Below, in pieces: positions 30,036 through 37,799 of a stretch of DNA of 49,053 nucleotides. Made by a program: the position numbers and the translations under genes. The notes beneath the pieces are model-generated. The model made no database searches. It saw nothing but the letters and a program-made list of their open reading frames with translations, and was not told the origin of the DNA. This DNA comes from Zoogloea sp. (GTDB taxonomy: Bacteria > Pseudomonadota > Gammaproteobacteria > Burkholderiales > Rhodocyclaceae): the NCBI RefSeq assembly GCF_017302315.1, contig NZ_JAFLDT010000024.1, positions 1 through 49,053 of the forward strand, in the 5' to 3' direction. How positions within the stretch are numbered: the stretch's first letter is position 1; each line of letters starts with the position of its first letter.

Positions 30036-31133
30036 ATGGCTGACAAGAGCAAGATCGAATGGACTGATGCCACCTGGAACCCTGTTACTGGATGCGCAAA
30101 GGTCAGCCAGGGCTGCAAGCACTGCTACGCCGAGAGGGAGTGGCCACGCATGACGAAACTGGTGCCTGCCTATGCTGGCCGCGATTTCACAGACGTTCGG
30201 ACCCATGGCGACCGGCTTGATCAGCCTATTCGCTGGGCGAAGCGTCGCATGATCTTCGTCAATAGCATGTCCGACCTATTCCACCCGGCGGTGTCGGATG
30301 ACTTCATTGACTGCGTAGTAGGTGTCATGTGGGCATGCCTGTATGGTCGCAACGAGCAGCCCGGCCACGTGTTCCAGGTACTGACGAAGCGCGCTGACCG
30401 CATGCGCGCCTACTTCAACTCCGACCGACGTGAAGCATGGGCACGTGCAGCAGTTAATTACGGCGGCGGGATCGATCCGGACAGCCTGTGGGATCAGATC
30501 ATGGACTTTGACGGGCCGCACCCGCGCATCTGGCTCGGTGTCAGCGTCGAAGACCAAGCGGCGGCAAACGAGCGCATTCCGCTGCTTTTGGACACCCCAG
30601 CCGCTGTGCGCTGGATCAGTGCTGAGCCACTTCTGGGTTCGGTCGATATTTTCTCGACAATGACCGGAGAGCTTCTACACACCAGCGGAAACGAGTTTGA
30701 CCCTGGGTGGCTGAACTGGATCGTCGTCGGCGGCGAGTCCGGCCCGAAAGCCCGGCCGATGCACCCTGCGTGGGCTCGCAGCTTGCGCGACCAGTGTGCT
30801 ACTGCTGGAGTGCCCATGCTGTTTAAGCAGTGGGGTGAGTGGGTTCCTCGGAGCGACTGCTATCACACGTTCGATGACGGGAAATCCCTGGCCGACATTG
30901 ACCCCGGCGCAACGCGCTGGCCGTGCATCCGACTGAATGAAAACGGCGGCGACGGGAATCGATTGGAGGATGAAGATGGGGGAGACAGCGCCTATATGCA
31001 GCGTGTTGGCAAGAAACTCGCTGGCCGCCTCCTCGACGGCGTGCAGCACGACGGATATCCCTTCGACCACTCAGGCTCCCGGATTCGAAACCCCGAGAGC
31101 GCATCCCCCGAAACTAGTGAGAATTTGCTCTGA
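30036..31133 (+). CDS. DUF5131 (phage Gp37/Gp68 family) protein
   Basis: The 365-residue protein begins MADKSKIEWTDATWNPVTGC. IEWTDATWNPVTGCAKVSQG is the family signature. Three cysteines, C20, C27 and C30 (C-x6-C-x2-C), look like a metal or iron-sulfur ligand set similar to radical SAM proteins. Later segments include WLGVSVEDQAAANERIP, VRWISAEPLLG and WIVVGGESGPKARPMHP. Phage and plasmid members are often paired with a three-Cys-motif partner (TcmP); none is seen here. A DNA or nucleotide modification role is possible by analogy with Mu mom at the phage end, but unproven. G+C is lower than in gpG. Confidence 0.85.
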   Translation: MADKSKIEWTDATWNPVTGCAKVSQGCKHCYAEREWPRMTKLVPAYAGRDFTDVRTHGDRLDQPIRWAKRRMIFVNSMSDLFHPAVSDDFIDCVVGVMWACLYGRNEQPGHVFQVLTKRADRMRAYFNSDRREAWARAAVNYGGGIDPDSLWDQIMDFDGPHPRIWLGVSVEDQAAANERIPLLLDTPAAVRWISAEPLLGSVDIFSTMTGELLHTSGNEFDPGWLNWIVVGGESGPKARPMHPAWARSLRDQCATAGVPMLFKQWGEWVPRSDCYHTFDDGKSLADIDPGATRWPCIRLNENGGDGNRLEDEDGGDSAYMQRVGKKLAGRLLDGVQHDGYPFDHSGSRIRNPESASPETSENLL

Positions 31134-31260
31134 ATCTAGATCGGCCCGCCGTTTAGCCCCGCTAAACATCGTTTCATGTTCGGTCCCTCGACGTCCCGCC
31201 TGATCCCGCCTCATCCCGGGTTTATCTCAGGATTCCCCGGTGACTTATCTCGTTCCCCTT
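31134..31260. other. Likely prophage end with repeats
   Basis: No gene lies here. GTTTAGC-CCC-GCTAAAC (31151-31167) contains the GTTTAGCC-N5-AAAC pattern also found at 12002. TCCCGCC/TCCCGCC/TCCCGGG recur every 10 bases at 31194, 31204 and 31214. TTATCTC recurs at 31222 and 31245. Closely spaced repeats are expected at transposase-bound phage ends. The exact last base and the 5-bp host duplication cannot be set without the other end. Confidence 0.45.
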
Positions 31261-31327
31261 CATACCCCGCTGTCGCGCCCCCTGCGGGGGTGCCCTCTTT
31301 CCGGGTCCGTCAGGCGGGGTCTGCGCA

Positions 31328-31739
31328 AACTCGCCCTGCGGGCTCAGACATGCGCAGCCCTTTTTCCGCCTGCCGAACCCTCCAGTCGGCGCGCCAGAGG
31401 GGAAAGAAGATGCAGGTGATCAACGGTCAGTGCCCGACTCAATTTCCGCAGGGGCTCGGTGTATCCGAAAAGCCCGTTCCGACCCGCCGAGCAGCGCACC
31501 AGCGGGCGGGGAAGTCCGGCGCGGCTGTCTGAGCCCGAAGGGCGAGTTCCGCGCCGGCCGCCTGCTGGGAGCAGCGCAGGGGAGTCATTCGCGCAGCGAA
31601 TGACCGGGGTGGCCGGGTCGCCTTCTTTGCTGACTTTCTTGGCGACGCAAGAAAGTCAGTCGCCCGCCGGGGGCGGAGGCGGGGTTTCGCGGAGCATGCT
31701 CCGCGCCGCCGTAGCCGGCCGGGTGTGCAAACCCGGCCG
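31328..31739. repeat. Hairpin-rich intergenic repeat element
   Basis: No gene is supported. A 23-base arm at 31328-31350 pairs with 31526-31548 (22 of 23). Local perfect hairpins follow: GTCATTCGC-GCA-GCGAATGAC (31584-31604), CTGACTTTCTTG-N6-CAAGAAAGTCAG (31630-31659), CGCGGAGCATGCTCCGCG (31688-31705) and CGGCCGGGT-N6-ACCCGGCCG (31716-31739). The CTTTCTT...AAGAAAG part resembles a repeat I recall from many beta- and gammaproteobacterial genomes. Confidence 0.7.
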
Positions 31740-31832
31740 TGGGAAGATCCCGGCCAACGATACGCCAAACACGGGAAATCCACGCAGCACAGGCCCATTG
31801 AATGCACTCGCCCCCACGGGGTGGGTCCATCC

Positions 31833-32267
31833 TCACCCCCGCAGTGCGGCCAGTCCCGCCTCGGCGCACTTTTCATCTTCCTCCACGCTGCCCCCCGACA
31901 CACCGATGGCGCCGATCACTTCGCCGTCCACGTCCACCGGAAACCCGCCGCCGAACACCACCAGGCGGGGGCGCTGGAGGATGTTGTGTTGGACGAGGGG
32001 CGGGTGGGGGGCGAGGGCGTCGGTCCATTGGGAGGTGGGCATGCGGGCGCTGGCGGCGGAGTAGGCCTTGTCCAAGGCCGTCTGGCTGGAGAACAGGGAG
32101 GCCTCGGGCATGCGCAGGAAGGCCATCAGGGTGCCGTGGCGGTCCACCACGGCAGCGTTCACGTGGATGCCCAGGCGCTCGGCTTCGTCGAGGGCGGCGG
32201 TGGCCAGGCGCAGGGCGGCGTGGCGGCTGATGTTGCGTTGGATGACGTGGGTTGGCGCGCTTTCCAT
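31833..32267 (-). CDS. GlcG/HbpS family protein
   Basis: The 144-residue protein starts MESAPTHVIQRNISRHAALR. ALRLATAALDEAERLGIHVNAAVVDRHGTLMAFLRM and the C-terminal GGGFPVDVDGEVIGAIGVSGGSVEEDEKCAEAGL are typical of the GlcG/HbpS (PF03928) fold. Members bind haem or act beside glycolate or cofactor pathways; the substrate here is unknown. It is separated from the DUF1329 operon by a terminator, so it is probably transcribed alone. A palindrome lies 17 bases upstream of its start. Confidence 0.85.
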   Translation of the reverse strand: MESAPTHVIQRNISRHAALRLATAALDEAERLGIHVNAAVVDRHGTLMAFLRMPEASLFSSQTALDKAYSAASARMPTSQWTDALAPHPPLVQHNILQRPRLVVFGGGFPVDVDGEVIGAIGVSGGSVEEDEKCAEAGLAALRG

Positions 32268-32283
32268 GGGGATGTCTCCGGTG

Positions 32284-32301
32284 GCGGCAGCCGGCTGCCG
32301 C
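32284..32301. promoter_or_regulatory. 18-bp perfect palindrome upstream of the GlcG-like gene
   Basis: GCGGCAGCC directly joins GGCTGCCGC with no spacer. It lies between the DUF1329 terminator and the GlcG-like start at 32267. It could be an operator or an RNA hairpin in the leader. Confidence 0.4.
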
Positions 32302-32305
32302 AGAC

Positions 32306-32344
32306 AAAAAAACGGGGCGCCTTCCGCTGAGGGATGGCGCCCCG
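32306..32344 (-). terminator. Strong Rho-independent terminator of the DUF1329 operon
   Basis: On the minus strand GGGGCGCC and GGCGCCCC form an 8-bp GC stem (32314-32321 with 32336-32343) followed by seven T residues (32306-32312). It lies 25 bases after the DUF1329 stop. Confidence 0.88.
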
Positions 32345-32368
32345 GTCAATGCAGACGGGTGGGAGGGA

Positions 32369-33634
32369 TCAGCGACCGGCGCCCTGCAGGGTCTGCAGCG
32401 AGACGTCGGACTCCTTCACCCCCGGCGGGTTGGTCTTCCAGGTGGCGGTGTCGATCAGGGACACCGTGGCGTGATTGCGCTGGAAGTCGATGATCGCGCC
32501 GGCGGCGGTGCGGATGTCCAGGAAGCCGTCCTCGGCCTTGCCCGGGAAGGAGTGCCATTCCATGAACTTCCAGAACTCGCCCTTGCGGTTGTAGGCCTCA
32601 CCGTAGTGGATGCGCGGGAACTGGGTGTCGATGTAGAGGATCTTCTTGCTGTAGGGGTGCTCGGACGGAGTGGTGGCCTCCACCACGTACACTTCCCGCG
32701 GCTCGAAGTTGTTGTTGTTCATGTTCCAGTAGGGTGGCTTGTTCTCAAGCACCGGGTACTTCTTCTCGAAGCCGTCGCCCTTGGAATTCCACAGGGGGTA
32801 CTTGCTGTGCATCACCGCCAGCACGTGGCGCTTGCCCAGCAGTTTGTAGCCCTTGTACCAGCAGGGGCGGGCGTTGAAGATCTCCAGATCATCCTGGAGC
32901 TGGTCGGAGGAGCCCACCGGGTCCATCCAGGCGCCGCCGGACAGGCGGCGCACGCGGCGTACGGCCGGCACGTAGGCCCACACGTCGTTCACCTTCACCG
33001 AGTCGTACTGGATGGTGAAGGTGCCGATGCCCTTCATGTCCGACGGGGCCTTGAAATACAGCAGCTGGCGCCCGCGCTGGGTGCCGTCGCCCTGGGTGGC
33101 TTCGCCGGACAGGCGGCCCTTCATGGCGTAGCGGGTGAATTCGGCGATGGGCTCGGCGTGCACACCCTTCTGACCGTCGATCAGCACCTGGGTGTAGAAG
33201 GGCACGATGGCCACGTCACCGACCAGCTGGCCCAGATGCCAGTTCCAGACGATCTTCTCGGCGGCCTGGGGGTCTTTCATGTCGATATTGGGGAAGGGCT
33301 GGCCGGCGCTCCAGCCGTCGATCTGGCAGCTTTCCGCATTGATCTTGGTCTTGCCCGCATTGGCTTCCGAGGCCTTCAGCCACTTGGGGTCGAGCTTGAC
33401 CTTCTGGGACTTGGCGAGCGGCAGCTTCCAGCCGTTGTTGCGGATGCGCCATTCCATCTTTTCCGTCAGCAGGCTGGCGATGGTGTGGCCTTCGAAGGTG
33501 TCGTTCTTGACCTTGTCGATGTTCTCGGCCGAGATGATGGTGCCCGGCGGGAGTTCTGCGGCAAAGGCGCTGCTGATGGAAAGGGCGAGCACCGTTGCGC
33601 AGGCGCCGAGCAGGGGATGTTTGCGTGTTGCCAT
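32369..33634 (-). CDS. DUF1329 outer-membrane-associated protein
   Basis: A protein of 421 residues with a signal peptide (MATRKHPLLGACATVLALSISSAFA). The mature part contains FPNIDMKDPQAAEKIVWNW, YVPAVRRVRRLSGGAWMDP and a C-terminal PRIHYGEAYNRKGEFWKF, all typical of DUF1329, a LolB/LolA-like fold that probably carries hydrophobic molecules in the periplasm. The start at 33634 gives GGAG the right spacing; 33640 is the alternative. It is the last gene of an operon with DUF1302, MMPL and YCF48-like proteins, which usually occur together. Confidence 0.88.
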   Translation of the reverse strand: MATRKHPLLGACATVLALSISSAFAAELPPGTIISAENIDKVKNDTFEGHTIASLLTEKMEWRIRNNGWKLPLAKSQKVKLDPKWLKASEANAGKTKINAESCQIDGWSAGQPFPNIDMKDPQAAEKIVWNWHLGQLVGDVAIVPFYTQVLIDGQKGVHAEPIAEFTRYAMKGRLSGEATQGDGTQRGRQLLYFKAPSDMKGIGTFTIQYDSVKVNDVWAYVPAVRRVRRLSGGAWMDPVGSSDQLQDDLEIFNARPCWYKGYKLLGKRHVLAVMHSKYPLWNSKGDGFEKKYPVLENKPPYWNMNNNNFEPREVYVVEATTPSEHPYSKKILYIDTQFPRIHYGEAYNRKGEFWKFMEWHSFPGKAEDGFLDIRTAAGAIIDFQRNHATVSLIDTATWKTNPPGVKESDVSLQTLQGAGR

Positions 33635-33655
33635 GGTCATAGCTCCGAATGGGGG

Positions 33656-35284
33656 TCAGAAGAGGTAGGTCAGGCTGGTGTAAAGCTGGTCGCGCTTGTG
33701 GAAGTAGCCGAAGAGGCTGGCGCTGTCGCAGACGGCCACGTTGCCCGCCGGGCACTTGTTCAGATCACGGTGTTCGTCGTTCCAGAACTTGTCGTACTCC
33801 ACTTTCCAGCGCCAGTTCTTGTTCAGTTCCATGGTCACCGAGGGCACGATGAAGCCGCCGGCATAGGTCAGGTCGGTGCCCACCACCAGGTTGGGCTTGA
33901 GCCGGCCGCTGTCGTAGGAGAGGTCGAAGATCGCGGTCAGCAGCAGGGAGTGCTCCTTGGTGAGCTGGCCGGCACCCACCGCGTTGAGCAGGCGCTCGCC
34001 CTTGTCGTAGTCCATCAGCCACTTGTCGAACAACTGGACGGAGAAGAACATGGGTTTCTCCGTGCCCAGCCATTCCTGGGTGGCGGCGATGTTCTTGTCC
34101 ATGCGCACCATCCAGGCCACCAGATCCTTGCGCTTGATGCCGTCAAAGCCCGGCGCCACGGCCTGGGACAGGGGGCCGGCCAGCGCGCCGTTCTGGAACT
34201 GGTAGGGGGCGTCCTTGATGAAGGCCACTTCGGTGCTGAACACGGCATCGGCCCAGGCGGCATAGCCGCTGGCGGTGGCGCCGAAGACATCCACGGTGGG
34301 GTAGATCAGGTCGCCGGCTACGCCCAGGCTGTCGGGCCGCCCGACGGTGGTCACGCCCGACGATACGCCCGGCAGGCCGAACAGCTTGAGGGTGCTGGCC
34401 GCGTTGAGCAGGGGGTTGTTCCAGTAGGTCTTCAGGTAGGAGACGGAGTAGTTGACGTCCTTGGCCAGGCCGGTCCAGCGCACGCCGCCGGTCACCTTCC
34501 GGGAGTCGCCCTTGGGGTTGCGGAAGTCGTAGGGGTCGATGTTGCGGAAGTCCACGCCCACCACCGACTGGCTGGACCAGCGCCCGCCATACACGTCGAG
34601 CTCGTTGCCGATATCCGACTTGCGGTCCCAGCCGGGGCGCACGAACATCTCCACGCCGCCATCCAGCTCGGGCACATCCACATTCATCTTGGCGATGATG
34701 CTGGCCTTGCGCAGCTCCTCGTTGGCGGGCTCCAGGAAGGAGCGCCAGGTGTAGTCAAAGCCGTGCACCAGGTCGTTGGCGGCGAAGAAGTCGGTCTCGC
34801 CCCACACCACCTGCTGCTTGCCCAGGCGCAGGCGGACGCGCTCGCTCACCGGGAAATCCACGTACATCTCGCGGATCACGTCGCTGATGTCGTTCTTGTT
34901 GTAGAGGGCCATGATGTCGCCACGCCCGCTGGTCGAGCCGTAGTTGTAGGCGCCCATCTTCTCCAGGTGGTTCAGGAAGGACGTCTTTGCTTCACCCACC
35001 GCCCGCAGCTTGGTGACCACCGACACGTCCCGCACCGGCGTCCAGTCGATGTTGATGCGGGCCGTCGAGCGGGCCATGGAGAGCTTGCCCCGGTCGTTGT
35101 AGTTGGGGGTGTCCTTCCAGTTGGCGGTGTTCCACGAGAACTCCTGGCGCAGGAAGCCATCGAGTTTGACCTCGCCCGGCTCCCCGGCATTGGCGGTCTG
35201 GACGGCCGCTGCGAGCAACAGGCTTGCCGCCACGCATTGAGGCCTGCAGACATGCTGCTTGTTGCCTGTGTTTCCAATTGTCAT
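33656..35284 (-). CDS. DUF1302 outer membrane beta-barrel-like protein
   Basis: A protein of 542 residues with ribosome binding site CAGGAGAAGAGC and a signal peptide (CVAASLLLAAAVQTANA). The mature protein opens VKLDGFLRQEFSWNTANW and is made of alternating aromatic beta strands with a C-terminal strand DQLYTSLTYLF ending in Phe, as expected for an outer membrane barrel. DUF1302 and DUF1329 are nearly always neighbours. A channel for hydrophobic compounds, acting with the MMPL transporter, is the working model; the substrate is unknown. Confidence 0.87.
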   Translation of the reverse strand: MTIGNTGNKQHVCRPQCVAASLLLAAAVQTANAGEPGEVKLDGFLRQEFSWNTANWKDTPNYNDRGKLSMARSTARINIDWTPVRDVSVVTKLRAVGEAKTSFLNHLEKMGAYNYGSTSGRGDIMALYNKNDISDVIREMYVDFPVSERVRLRLGKQQVVWGETDFFAANDLVHGFDYTWRSFLEPANEELRKASIIAKMNVDVPELDGGVEMFVRPGWDRKSDIGNELDVYGGRWSSQSVVGVDFRNIDPYDFRNPKGDSRKVTGGVRWTGLAKDVNYSVSYLKTYWNNPLLNAASTLKLFGLPGVSSGVTTVGRPDSLGVAGDLIYPTVDVFGATASGYAAWADAVFSTEVAFIKDAPYQFQNGALAGPLSQAVAPGFDGIKRKDLVAWMVRMDKNIAATQEWLGTEKPMFFSVQLFDKWLMDYDKGERLLNAVGAGQLTKEHSLLLTAIFDLSYDSGRLKPNLVVGTDLTYAGGFIVPSVTMELNKNWRWKVEYDKFWNDEHRDLNKCPAGNVAVCDSASLFGYFHKRDQLYTSLTYLF

Positions 35285-35375
35285 GCTCTTCTCCTGGGTT
35301 GCTGGGGGTGGCGCCGGAGATCCGGCGGATTGGGGGGGCGGCGGGCGCACGCTGGCGGCCCGCCGGGAACCGGGC

Positions 35376-37742
35376 TCAGTGCGCTTGGCTGAGGACCTTG
35401 GCCAGGACGGGCTTGTCCTTGCGTCCGAAGATGAAATCGGGACGGAACACGTAGATCACCGAGGGCATCACGAACAGCGCCGACATCGCCGAGATGCCGA
35501 GCCAGATGGCCATCAGCAGGCCCATCTCGGCCTGGAAGCGCAGGGACGAGGCCCACCACAGCAGGGTGCTGAGGATCAGCACGCTGGCGGTGACCAGCAC
35601 GCCCATGCCGGCCGAGTGGAGGGCGGTGCGGATGGCGTTCTCGGGGCTGGTGCCGATGGCGATCTCTTCCTTGATGCGGTCGGCGATGTAGAAGGCGTAA
35701 TCCACCCCCAGCCCGATGCCCAGGGCGGCCACCGGCACGGTGTTGATGCTCATGCCGATGTCCTTCCAGGCCATGAAGGCGAAGGTGAGGGTGTTGGAGA
35801 TGATCACCGGCACCATGAAGAGCATGCCGGCCACGGTGGAGCGATAGACCACGGTGCAGATGATCATCAGCACCAGCAGGGCCAGGGCCACACCCTCGAT
35901 CTGGCTGGCCAGGATCACCTCGTTCATGGCCGCGGTGATGCCGATCAGCCCGCCCGCAAGTTGCCATTCGCCGGCCTGCAGCGGATTGCGCTCGATGAAC
36001 TCCTTGATGCGGGCCATGGCCGTGCGGATCGTCTCGCCCTGGCGGTCCCGGAACATCAGGGTGATGGCGCCGTTGGCGGCCGGCCCATCCACGAAGCGGT
36101 CCATGTCGCCCGGCTCCGAGACGGATTCGAGAATGGCCAGCAGGCTGCCGTTGATGGCTGCCGTGGCCCCCAGCTCCTCGTAGCGGGGGTTGCCTTCGCG
36201 CAGGGTGCTGTTGAGCACCGGCACCACGTCGGCGATGGAAATGGAGCCGCCGATCTCGGGCTGCACTTCCATGAAGCGCTGGAAGCGGTTCATGGCCTGC
36301 AGGATCTCATTGCTCTTGACCAGCCCGTCCTTGCCGTCTTCACCGACCACCACGAACATCCGGTCCACCCCATCAAAGCGCTGATTGATGGCGGTGGAGT
36401 CCTGGTTGTAGGTGGCTTCGGGCCACAGGATCGGCGAGCCCGGGTTGGCATCGCCGACCTTGAGCTTGAGGGCGTAGAAGCCGGAGCTGAGCAGCACCAC
36501 CACGCTGCAGCCGATGACCACATAGCGGAAGCGCGACAGGGCCATCCACAGGCCGAAGTCCAGCACCTTGCGCAGCAGCGGGGCCAGATCGACACCGTGG
36601 GCCGTGCCCTGGGGCTTGCGGATCCACGACAGCAGCACGGGGGTCAGGATCACCGCGCTGATGGTCAGGGTCATCACCCACACCACCGACAGCAGGGTCA
36701 GCTTCTGCAGCATGGGGATCGGGCTGAGGGCAACCACCGCCATGCACGCCGCGTCGGCAATCACCCCCACCATGCCGGGGCGGAACAGATCCACCAGGGC
36801 GATGTGGGCCGCCTGGCGCGAGGTTTCGCTGCCGTCGGCGATGTGCTCCAGCTCGTCATCGAAGCGATTGACGATCTGCACCGAGTGGGACACCGCCCGG
36901 GAGGTGATGAGCATGGCCACCACGATGACCAGGGGTTCGAAGTGGATGCCCAGCAGATTGCAGATGCCCAGGGCCCAGGTGGCGCTCACCGCGCCGGCCA
37001 GCAGGGGCAGGATCACCCCGCGCCAGGTGCGCAGCAGCAGGAAGAGCATGGCCAGGGTCAGGGCCAGGGCGGTGGCCACCAGCTTCAGCGTCTCGGGCAG
37101 GTAGTGCTCCACCCAGCCGTAGAGGATGGGCGCGCCCACCACCCGCACGCCGACCCGGTCGCTCTCCACCTTCTTCACCAGGGCGCCGATCTCCTCGAAG
37201 ACCTTGGTGTAGTCCACCTCCCGGTCGATGAAGTCCACGGTGATCAGCGTGGCCTGGAGATCCTTGGAGACGAAGGGGCCATACACCAGCGGATTGCGCA
37301 GCACCGCCTGCTTGAGGGCGGCCAACTCTTCGGCGTTGGCCGGCAGCTCGGGCCACATCAGCGGCCGTGTCTCGATGCCGTCGGTGGAGGCGCGGACTTC
37401 CTTGAGCTTCTTCGACGCCAGGGAGGTGATCTGGAAGGGATTGACCGCCGAGACTTCCCGCAGCCCCAGGGTCAGGGTGCGGACCTTCTCCAGCACCTCC
37501 ATGTCGAAGATGTCGCCCTTGTCCACCTCGAGCATGATCGTGACCATGTTCGAGCCGCCGAAGGTGTCCTTGAACTTCTGGTGGGTCTGCACGTACTCGT
37601 GGCGGGACGGGAGCATGTCCTCGAACACGGTGCGCACTTCGATGCGCAGGGCAAACCAGCTCAGCGCAACGGTCAGGAAGGCAATCACGCCTGCCACCAG
37701 TGCGCGCCGACGCATGCAGAATGCGGCGATTCTTTCAATCAT
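35376..37742 (-). CDS. MMPL/RND-family transporter
   Basis: The 788-residue protein has two MMPL-type halves, each with one membrane helix, a large periplasmic loop (first loop about 35-210 with MLPSRHEYVQTHQKFKDTFG) and a five-helix bundle. Other typical segments are LLAGAVSATWALGICNLLGI and, near the end, ALGIGLGVDYAFYIADR with its conserved Gly-Asp. Such transporters move lipids or sterol-like molecules across the inner membrane by proton drive. It lies between the YCF48-like and DUF1302 genes. About 12 membrane segments are expected, the usual number. Confidence 0.9.
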   Translation of the reverse strand: MIERIAAFCMRRRALVAGVIAFLTVALSWFALRIEVRTVFEDMLPSRHEYVQTHQKFKDTFGGSNMVTIMLEVDKGDIFDMEVLEKVRTLTLGLREVSAVNPFQITSLASKKLKEVRASTDGIETRPLMWPELPANAEELAALKQAVLRNPLVYGPFVSKDLQATLITVDFIDREVDYTKVFEEIGALVKKVESDRVGVRVVGAPILYGWVEHYLPETLKLVATALALTLAMLFLLLRTWRGVILPLLAGAVSATWALGICNLLGIHFEPLVIVVAMLITSRAVSHSVQIVNRFDDELEHIADGSETSRQAAHIALVDLFRPGMVGVIADAACMAVVALSPIPMLQKLTLLSVVWVMTLTISAVILTPVLLSWIRKPQGTAHGVDLAPLLRKVLDFGLWMALSRFRYVVIGCSVVVLLSSGFYALKLKVGDANPGSPILWPEATYNQDSTAINQRFDGVDRMFVVVGEDGKDGLVKSNEILQAMNRFQRFMEVQPEIGGSISIADVVPVLNSTLREGNPRYEELGATAAINGSLLAILESVSEPGDMDRFVDGPAANGAITLMFRDRQGETIRTAMARIKEFIERNPLQAGEWQLAGGLIGITAAMNEVILASQIEGVALALLVLMIICTVVYRSTVAGMLFMVPVIISNTLTFAFMAWKDIGMSINTVPVAALGIGLGVDYAFYIADRIKEEIAIGTSPENAIRTALHSAGMGVLVTASVLILSTLLWWASSLRFQAEMGLLMAIWLGISAMSALFVMPSVIYVFRPDFIFGRKDKPVLAKVLSQAH

Positions 37743-37799
37743 GATGGTGTATCCCGGACAGGTGATGAAAGGTGGGGGAAGGGGGCGGCGTCGCGGGGC

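Larger units (their letters stand above)
1..31260. mobile_element. Mu-like transposable prophage (left end outside window; right end approximate)
   Basis: The element is defined by a MuA-type DDE transposase and MuB-type ATPase next to a repressor, followed by the Mu order GemA, Mor, lysis, small and large terminase, DUF935 portal, gpF and gpG. A second arm on the opposite strand carries protease, capsid and tail genes. The tail tube and a lambda-type frameshifted chaperone point to a long non-contractile tail, as in Pseudomonas phages B3 and D3112. The right boundary is set only by the last phage-like gene (ends 31133) and repeats up to about 31251. The other end is beyond position 1. Confidence 0.93.

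Noticed and set aside
32252-35392. Plus-strand open frame of 1046 codons
   Set aside because: It lies opposite the DUF1329 and DUF1302 genes, is His/Val/Gly-rich in the manner of antisense GC-rich codons, and shows no domain. The minus-strand genes have signal peptides and family motifs.
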